Positions 32,857 through 37,557 of a stretch of DNA of 37,557 nucleotides are shown piece by piece. The DNA is from an uncultured Clostridia bacterium. Its GTDB lineage: Bacteria; Bacillota; Clostridia; Oscillospirales; CAG-272. The stretch lies in contig CANRNZ010000006.1 in NCBI GenBank assembly GCA_947632135.1, positions 1-37,557 on the forward strand, in the 5' to 3' direction. Below the pieces are notes generated by a model that worked only from the letters and a program-made list of their open reading frames with translations, searched no databases and was not told the DNA's origin. The position numbers were made by a program, and so were the translations under genes. Numbering within the stretch: the first letter of the stretch is position 1; each line of letters starts with the position of its first letter.

Positions 32857-33705
32857 TTATACAACTTCAGGCTTTGGAGAATAGCTCCAAGGAGTTGCGC
32901 ACGGTGGCCCGGAACACGGAACACTTGTCCACTCCGTCTTTATATGTTCTCCGCAGTCACTGCAATCATATGAATAAAGATAATAGTGTCTTGATTGGGA
33001 ATGATAGTCCTTTCCTGTCCAAGTGGATTTAATCGAGCCGTGTTCTTTACTGTATATAAAAAAGTAAATTTCACTGTCATAATATGTACTCGGTGCATAA
33101 TCGACTCCTAAAAAAGAGGACTCATCTGACCATTTCCTTGATGTTGAAGGCACATATTTATATTTAAGTGGATTGCTTAAGCCGGGCTTATGATACCATG
33201 AGGAACCACTTAATTTCATAAGATGGTAATCGTCAGATGATTTTCGAATACATATGCAAGATTGACCGGATTTAAGCGATGTTGGTCTTGTTGTTGTCAT
33301 GTTTACGCACTTGTTGGAAAATGTAGCGGACTTCAAATCTGCCTTGACATCACAAGCTAATTTGTAAACTGAAGCATATTCATTAAAGTTGTCAATATTA
33401 GGGATTGTTGAAAATCTTCCGGGCCAGCAATTGTCTGTACGTCCAAGCGCGTATGCATAACAATTGTATTTTAGATAAGAATCACTCCAACTTCCGTATA
33501 CAGTGCTGTCTTGCAGGGTGTATGCGGCTGTTGTCTGTACGGTTTGAGCGCTGTCTTTTTGGTAATTTACCTGCTCATCGGTTGTAATCTCGGATGATGT
33601 AATTATGTCGGACGACAAAGCGTCGGACGTAAACATCATCGTTGGGAAAAAGTATGTTGATATAAGAGCGATAGTAAAAATAAACGCAAGTATTCTCTTT
33701 CTCAT
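32857..33705 (-). CDS. Exported Cys/His protein with NCYAYAL motif, possible peptidase or amidase
   Basis: A 282-residue protein with a signal peptide (MRKRILAFIFTIALISTYFF). The motif YNCYAYALGR (Cys82) and a downstream DYHLMKLSGSSWYHKPG (His161, His172) suggest a papain-like Cys-His fold, but a family could not be assigned. The C-terminus (HYYLYSYDCSDCGEHIKTEW, then PCSGPPC) looks like a small metal-binding or disulfide domain. The ORF-track ATG at 33720 overlaps GGGAGG; ATG 33705 lies 7 nt after it. Codon use is AT-richer than in the flanking core genes, which suggests recent acquisition. It heads the minus-strand group with the three lipoproteins. Confidence 0.65.
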   Translation of the reverse strand: MRKRILAFIFTIALISTYFFPTMMFTSDALSSDIITSSEITTDEQVNYQKDSAQTVQTTAAYTLQDSTVYGSWSDSYLKYNCYAYALGRTDNCWPGRFSTIPNIDNFNEYASVYKLACDVKADLKSATFSNKCVNMTTTRPTSLKSGQSCICIRKSSDDYHLMKLSGSSWYHKPGLSNPLKYKYVPSTSRKWSDESSFLGVDYAPSTYYDSEIYFFIYSKEHGSIKSTWTGKDYHSQSRHYYLYSYDCSDCGEHIKTEWTSVPCSGPPCATPWSYSPKPEVV

Positions 33706-33835
33706 TGTATTACCTCCCATTTTAATGCTTTGAAACGGGTATGCCGTATTTTTTATCTGCTGAACAATTTACCTTCTTTCTTTTTCGACCTTTATTTCCG
33801 ATATCTTTTGTCTCATACTCAAAAGTTTTTGAAAT

Positions 33836-33875
33836 GGCGCATAAATCGAATGTATACCGTTCTGATTTATGCGCC
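33836..33875 (-). promoter_or_regulatory. 12-bp hairpin in the leader of the NCYAYAL gene
   Basis: GGCGCATAAATC and GATTTATGCGCC pair perfectly around a 16-nt loop. On the minus strand it begins within the last codons of the small ORF and lies about 130 nt before the gene start. Only ATTTC follows, so it is not a strong terminator. Confidence 0.6.
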
Positions 33876-33971
33876 AAAACAAACGATTTTGATTCGGTTT
33901 ACCCATAAACGGGTAAAATGCTCTAATCGAACGCGCAAAAAATCAAACCGTGCAGCTGTTAAACGAGCCAT
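33867..33971 (-). CDS. Possible 34-codon leader ORF
   Basis: A small ORF too short for the track. ATG 33971 lies 7 nt after GATAGGGGG and the frame gives a 34-residue peptide beginning MARLTAARFDFLRVRLEHFTRLW and ending KIVCFGA. It is rich in Arg and Leu, with no membrane segment. Its stop codon falls in the 5' arm of the hairpin at 33836-33875, an arrangement seen in translational attenuation. It could be a regulatory leader peptide, a small gene in its own right, or chance. No homology can be claimed. Confidence 0.4.
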   Translation of the reverse strand: MARLTAARFDFLRVRLEHFTRLWVNRIKIVCFGA

Positions 33972-34033
33972 AATGTCACCCCCTATCTTATTGAATTTTG
34001 TGTATTGTGGAATTTTTGTATTTTTTCAATTTT

Positions 34034-34063
34034 ATTTTAACATGAATTTATACAAAATTGCAA
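34034..34063 (-). promoter_or_regulatory. Sigma-A-type promoter of the accessory island
   Basis: On the minus strand, TTGCAA, an 18-nt spacer and TAAAAT. It would give a leader of about 320 nt containing the small ORF and the hairpin before the NCYAYAL gene. The region is AT-rich, so chance is possible. Confidence 0.5.
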
Positions 34064-34140
34064 TACATAGTAATAAAAAAATAAGCCGATTGTGTAAATA
34101 CTTTATGAACTAAAGATCAAGCCAAACAAGCCGATAAATA

Positions 34141-34168
34141 AAAACCGCGGCAGTTCCGCGGTTTTTTT
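34141..34168 (-). terminator. Terminator of the lipoprotein cyclophilin gene
   Basis: AAAACCGCGG-CAGTT-CCGCGGTTTT. On the minus strand the stem is followed by TTTTTATTTAT; on the plus strand by TTTTTTT, so it may work in both directions. Confidence 0.85.
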
Positions 34169-34180
34169 GCTCTTTAATAT

Positions 34181-34795
34181 TTACTCTTTTACGTAAACTC
34201 TTTCGATAATAACGGGATTTACGGGAGAGGTCGGCTCGGAGTCGACGCTGTTTGCGGCAAACTCAACCTCGACATCTGCAATGGCGTCGAGCACGTCGTA
34301 TCCGTCGGTGAGCTTTCCGAAAGCGGCATAATTGCCGTCAAGGAATGTCGAGTCCGCGTGGCAAATGAAAAACTGGCTCGTCGCGGAGTTGGGGTCATTC
34401 GTTCTCGCCATTGAAATTACCCCGCGCTCGTGGGAGAGCTTGTTTTCTACTCCGTTTGAGGCAAATTCACCCTTTATCGGCTTTAGCGTTTCCTTTTTGC
34501 CGCCCGACATATCGGGGTCGCCGCCCTGTATCATGAAGCCCTTGTATATGCGGTGGAATGTCAGCCCGTCGTAGAAGCCCGAGTTTACATATTCCAAAAA
34601 GTTTTCGACTGTTATCGGCGCTGTCTCGGGATAGAGCTCAAAGGTCATCGCGCCGAAGTCCTTCACTTCCATAACGACTGTGACAGGCGATGTGTCGTTC
34701 TCGTCCTTTTGGCATGAGACCATGCAAAGCGGAGTCAAAGCATCAAAAATTGTAAAAACGAGCGCAAGGCACAAAAGCTTTTTAAATCTTTTCAT
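34181..34795 (-). CDS. Cyclophilin-type peptidyl-prolyl isomerase, lipoprotein
   Basis: A 204-residue protein with a lipoprotein signal (LCMVSC, Cys28) and a cyclophilin domain: FHRIYKGFMIQGGDP, GEFASNGVENKLSHERGVISMAR, SQFFICHADSTFLDGNYAAFG. It should be anchored outside the membrane and assist folding of exported proteins. It is a close paralogue of the cytoplasmic enzyme at 29797, and both have nearly the same promoter. A GGAAAGGA motif lies rather far (about 16 nt) upstream of the ATG, so the start is less secure. Confidence 0.92.
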   Translation of the reverse strand: MKRFKKLLCLALVFTIFDALTPLCMVSCQKDENDTSPVTVVMEVKDFGAMTFELYPETAPITVENFLEYVNSGFYDGLTFHRIYKGFMIQGGDPDMSGGKKETLKPIKGEFASNGVENKLSHERGVISMARTNDPNSATSQFFICHADSTFLDGNYAAFGKLTDGYDVLDAIADVEVEFAANSVDSEPTSPVNPVIIERVYVKE

Positions 34796-34914
34796 ACTTT
34801 TTAATATAAGTCCTTTCCGAAAATCAGTTTATTTTCGTTTTTGCGGTATTCGAATAAGAATTTTTATAAAAAATTCTTTGAAATCTATCGAAAAGCCATT
34901 TAAAATACATTGAA

Positions 34915-34943
34915 ATTTTATCAGAAAACAGCGCTTTTGTCAA
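34915..34943 (-). promoter_or_regulatory. Sigma-A-type promoter of the lipoprotein cyclophilin gene
   Basis: On the minus strand, TTGACA, a 17-nt spacer ending TTTTCTGA, and TAAAAT. The -35 overlaps a GCGCTTTT/AAAAGCGC inverted repeat (34931-34962). A GACGCC/GGCGTC hairpin lies beyond at 34970-34992. Confidence 0.85.
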
Positions 34944-35011
34944 TCGGTTTTGCAAAAAGCGCCGAGCGTGACGCCCCGCTCGCTTCGGCGTCAAATATTT
35001 TAAAAAACAAG

Positions 35012-35039
35012 TTGCATTTTGTCGTTTTTATGGTACAAT
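35012..35039 (+). promoter_or_regulatory. Promoter of the deacetylase gene
   Basis: TTGCAT, a 16-nt spacer and TACAAT, with TG one base before the -10. It lies about 50 nt before the ATG. It looks like sigma-A; no forespore sigma consensus was noticed. Confidence 0.65.
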
Positions 35040-35091
35040 TATCACAAAGAGCATTTTTGTATATTATATTTATCGGGAGGAGTTTTGTTTT

Positions 35092-36246
35092 ATGGGCAAA
35101 GGGAAGAGCGATAACGGCAAAAATGTAAAAAACGGTAAAACAAAGAAAACGGGTAAAAAACCTTTAACGGATAAAAAAAGAGAAACGGGTAAAACCGAAA
35201 AAAATAAAAATAATAAAAATAATAAGATAGAGAAAAACTTTCGCGGCAGAGCAGCCGTCATAGCTTCGGTCGCGGCGTTTTTTCTGATATGCGCCGTCGT
35301 CGTCGGAGTCTCGCTTGCAGTCGGACATAAAAATTCGGCGCCCGATGATTCCTACAGCGAAAGCCAAACGGAAACCGAGAGCGAAACCGAAACGGAGACG
35401 AAAACCGAAACGGAGACGGAAAGCGAAACAGAAACAGAAACAGAAACGGAAACAGAAACGGAAACGGAAACCGAAACCGAACCGCCCGAGACGACTGATA
35501 CCGCCGGCCCGGCAGGCTACAGCGCCGTCGGAAGTCTTGACGCTGAGACGGTCGGGTATCTTATGAGCCTCGACAATACGCTTCGCGGCTGGGGACAAGG
35601 CGTAAATTTCGACGAGAAAAACCGTCCCGGCGGGGCGGTGTGGGCGCAGAACACATACGGAATCTACGATTCGTACTATATAATGGACGACGAGATGAAA
35701 ATGTATCTCACGTTTGACGAGGGATACGAAAACGGATACACTCCGGCGATTCTCGACACCCTAAAGCAAAAGGGAGTAAAGGCGGTGTTCTTCGTAACTC
35801 TCCCCTATGCCCAAAGCCAACCCGACCTCGTGCGGCGCATGATAAACGAGGGCCATATCGTCGGCAATCACAGCAGCGCGCATATATCCTATCCGAATCT
35901 CGGAGTAGACGGGGCGTATAACGATATTATGACCCTACACAATTACATACGGGACAATTTCGGTTACGAAATGAAATATTTCCGCTTCCCCGCGGGGGAG
36001 GCGAGCGACCGTATGCAGGCGCTCGTTCAAAAGCTCGGTTATAAATCTCTGTTCTGGAGTTACGCGTATGCCGATTGGGACCCGTCAAACCAAATGGAAA
36101 CGGGGGAGGCTCTTCAAAGGCTGAAGGACAGAGCGCACCCCGGTGCAATTTACCTGCTGCACGCGGTCTCGGCGACTAATACCGCAATCCTCGCTGACGC
36201 CATTGATTATTTCAGAGCCGCGGGATATGAACTGTGCTTGCCGTAA
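35092..36246 (+). CDS. Membrane-anchored polysaccharide deacetylase, PdaA-like
   Basis: A 384-residue protein. It has a very basic N-terminus (1-50), one membrane segment (about 54-77), a Thr-Glu repeat linker (about 92-132) and a NodB-type deacetylase domain. Catalytic motifs are TFDEGY (Asp209), the metal-binding NHSSAH (His260, His264), RFPAGE (298-303) and LLHAVS (His357). FWSYAYADWD and TFDxGYENG match the PdaA group, which makes muramic delta-lactam in spore cortex; a vegetative peptidoglycan role is also possible. The second motif residue is Glu where most NodB enzymes have Asp and PdaA has Asn. GGGAGGAG lies 9 nt before the ATG. Confidence 0.88.
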   Translation: MGKGKSDNGKNVKNGKTKKTGKKPLTDKKRETGKTEKNKNNKNNKIEKNFRGRAAVIASVAAFFLICAVVVGVSLAVGHKNSAPDDSYSESQTETESETETETKTETETESETETETETETETETETETEPPETTDTAGPAGYSAVGSLDAETVGYLMSLDNTLRGWGQGVNFDEKNRPGGAVWAQNTYGIYDSYYIMDDEMKMYLTFDEGYENGYTPAILDTLKQKGVKAVFFVTLPYAQSQPDLVRRMINEGHIVGNHSSAHISYPNLGVDGAYNDIMTLHNYIRDNFGYEMKYFRFPAGEASDRMQALVQKLGYKSLFWSYAYADWDPSNQMETGEALQRLKDRAHPGAIYLLHAVSATNTAILADAIDYFRAAGYELCLP

Positions 36247-36337
36247 TTTATTTGAGCTTTGTCTAATTTTACAAATGCCGATAAGATTTAACACAACTGC
36301 ATAAAATAAATAAAACAAAAACTCCGAGGTGGCAGAG

Positions 36338-37180
36338 TTGAAAAAGAAAAAAGAAAATATAATAGACGATAGCGAGCGCAAAACTCAGGACATGAGCGCG
36401 GTGCGTGACTACGACGGCGAAAAGTCGAACTCGGCAAAATTCGTCGAGTATATCGGGGACGACTACAAGGACGAACCCGCAGTCGATAACAGCATAGAGG
36501 GGCGCGCCGCAAACATCTGGTATCACTATAAGTGGCATATAATCATCTCACTGTTTTTTGCCGCCGTCCTCTTTGTCGGGATATCTCAGATAGCGACGAG
36601 GGAAAGGTACGATTTTTCGGTAATGTATTCGGGGCCGACAGTCATCGCCGACGAAAACGCCGAGTCACTCGCCGACGCGCTGTCGGACGTAATAAAGAAC
36701 GACGTCAACGGCGACGGAAAAACAAAGGTCAAAATCTACTCGTTCGCATATTGGTCCGAGGCGCAAATCGAGGAGAGAAAGAAGGCGGGACTGAACGTCG
36801 ACTACAGCGCGAACAGGGACGCCAAGACAAACTTCGACAATATGATTTTTACGGGCGAGTGCGGAATAATGTTCCTCGACTACGACCTGTTTGCCGCAGT
36901 CAGGGATTCGGGAGGGCTCGTCACTCTCGAGGACGCGCTCGGATATAAGCCCGAGGGGGCGCTTGACGAATACGGAATAAGGCTTTCGGATATCAAAGCG
37001 TATAACGTTTACAGCGCGTTTCGGCTTATGCCGTCGGACACTGTCGTCTGCCTTCGCGGGGTGTCGACTGTCGGCGGAGTTTTCTCGTCGAAGAAGAAAG
37101 CGGAGGAGCTTTTCGAGGAGAGCAAAAAGTCCTTCGCGGCGCTTGTCGGCGCGCAGAATTTCGAGGGGGACGGAGAGTAA
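36338..37180 (+). CDS. Single-pass membrane protein of unknown function
   Basis: I do not recognise this 280-residue protein. It has a charged N-terminus (about 60 residues), one membrane segment (WHIIISLFFAAVLFVGISQIA, about 65-85) and an external domain of about 190 residues with alternating helices and strands (YDFSVMYSGPTVI, CGIMFLDYDLFAAV). It may be a type II membrane protein. The ORF-track GTG 36329 overlaps GAGGTGG, which itself lies 5 nt before TTG 36338, so TTG is preferred. It lies 91 nt after the deacetylase gene, probably in the same transcript. Confidence 0.65.
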   Translation: MKKKKENIIDDSERKTQDMSAVRDYDGEKSNSAKFVEYIGDDYKDEPAVDNSIEGRAANIWYHYKWHIIISLFFAAVLFVGISQIATRERYDFSVMYSGPTVIADENAESLADALSDVIKNDVNGDGKTKVKIYSFAYWSEAQIEERKKAGLNVDYSANRDAKTNFDNMIFTGECGIMFLDYDLFAAVRDSGGLVTLEDALGYKPEGALDEYGIRLSDIKAYNVYSAFRLMPSDTVVCLRGVSTVGGVFSSKKKAEELFEESKKSFAALVGAQNFEGDGE

Positions 37181-37203
37181 TTTCAAAAGCTTTCGCGCTC
37201 AAT

Positions 37204-37557
37204 GTTCGCACAGACCCAACACAAAAGTTTTCGCCCGCCTCATCGCGAGGCACAGACTCTCTACGAAAGTTTTGCTCAAGCTTTTTTAAAAGCTTGCGGG
37301 GTCGAGGGGCAGAGCCCTCGTCGCGCTCCGCAGAGCGCGAAAGCTCCGATACGCGTTCTTTTTGCAAAGCTTTTTCTTGCGCTTCTGAGTCAAGAAAAAG
37401 CGTCCGGCGGTTAGCACAAAGGAAAATCGCGGGGCAAAAACTTCAAAAAGCCTCCCCTGAAAGGGGAGACTCTGACCACTGACCACTGACCACTTCAGAA
37501 ACTAACTTTTCTGACGCTTTTCTTTGACGCAATCGGCCGGGAGAAAAGCTTCAAAAG
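37204..37557. repeat. Dispersed inverted-arm element, reversed copy cut by the window end
   Basis: It starts GTTCGCACAGACCC 23 nt after the preceding stop. Here the left arm is the B type (TTTTTCTTGCGCTTCTGAGTCAAGAAAAAGCGTC) and the right arm the A type in reverse (GAAACTAAC...GACGCTTTTCTTTGACGC). The centre holds one CCTCCCC palindrome and three CTGACCA units (37472-37492). The copy continues past the window. Confidence 0.85.

Noticed and set aside
33730-34113. 127-residue plus-strand ORF
   Set aside because: It starts without a ribosome binding site, has irregular composition, and covers the leader, promoter and small ORF on the other strand.

Overview
This window looks like a chromosomal segment from an anaerobic, spore-forming member of the Clostridia, probably an uncultured gut lineage. 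Three lines of evidence support this. The gene order of the S10-spc-alpha ribosomal cluster is the Firmicutes order, with adk, map, a KOW-domain gene, infA and rpmJ after secY, and zinc-type S14, L36 and S4. AGGAGG-type ribosome binding sites are common. Three spore-associated gene types are present: a SPOCS/LysM protein, a YtvI-type AI-2E family protein and a PdaA-like deacetylase. No finer taxonomic placement is possible from sequence reading alone.

Layout. 1-3030: the tail of one solute-binding lipoprotein gene, a complete second copy, and a CaCA-family cation antiporter. 3031-3600: short repeats and a lone tRNA-Glu(CTC) on the minus strand. 3606-4800: a GT2-GtrA fusion glycosyltransferase with its own promoter. 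5263-6807: the SPOCS/LysM protein. 7333-10585 (minus): an ABC-F ATPase and a polytopic membrane protein of unknown function. 10646-11390: degenerate repeats, then the promoter and a structured leader of the ribosomal cluster. 11391-27620: one continuous cluster of 32 genes, rpsJ to rplQ, including secY, adk, map, infA and rpoA, closed by a strong terminator. 28042-29121 (minus): ytvI-like gene. 29797-31555: a cytoplasmic cyclophilin and a BNR/Asp-box propeller protein. 31560-34170 (minus): an AT-richer accessory island with three small mosaic paralogous lipoproteins, an exported Cys/His protein with an NCYAYAL motif, and an upstream leader carrying a possible 34-codon ORF. 34181-34795 (minus): a lipoprotein cyclophilin paralogous to the cytoplasmic one. 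35092-37180: the PdaA-like deacetylase and a single-pass membrane protein of unknown function.

The most striking unexplained structure is a dispersed intergenic element. One half copy, three complete copies and one copy cut by the window end were found. Complete copies consist of two different but related arms of roughly 130-190 nt in inverted orientation, with outer ends reading GTTCGCRCAGACC. They usually start or end within a few to about 25 nt of a stop codon. Other repeat classes are a 7-bp CTGACCA/AGTGGNC tandem repeat, CCTCCCC palindromes and clusters of small hairpins.

The ribosomal genes are tightly spaced, several with 1- to 4-nt overlaps, which fits co-transcription. The wider gaps inside the cluster (before rplC, rplN, rpsH, rpsE, infA and rpoA) mostly hold hairpins and could be processing or regulatory sites. 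Several ORF-track starts were moved to downstream ATG, GTG or TTG codons because the ribosome binding site lies there. rpmJ, absent from the ORF track, was added.
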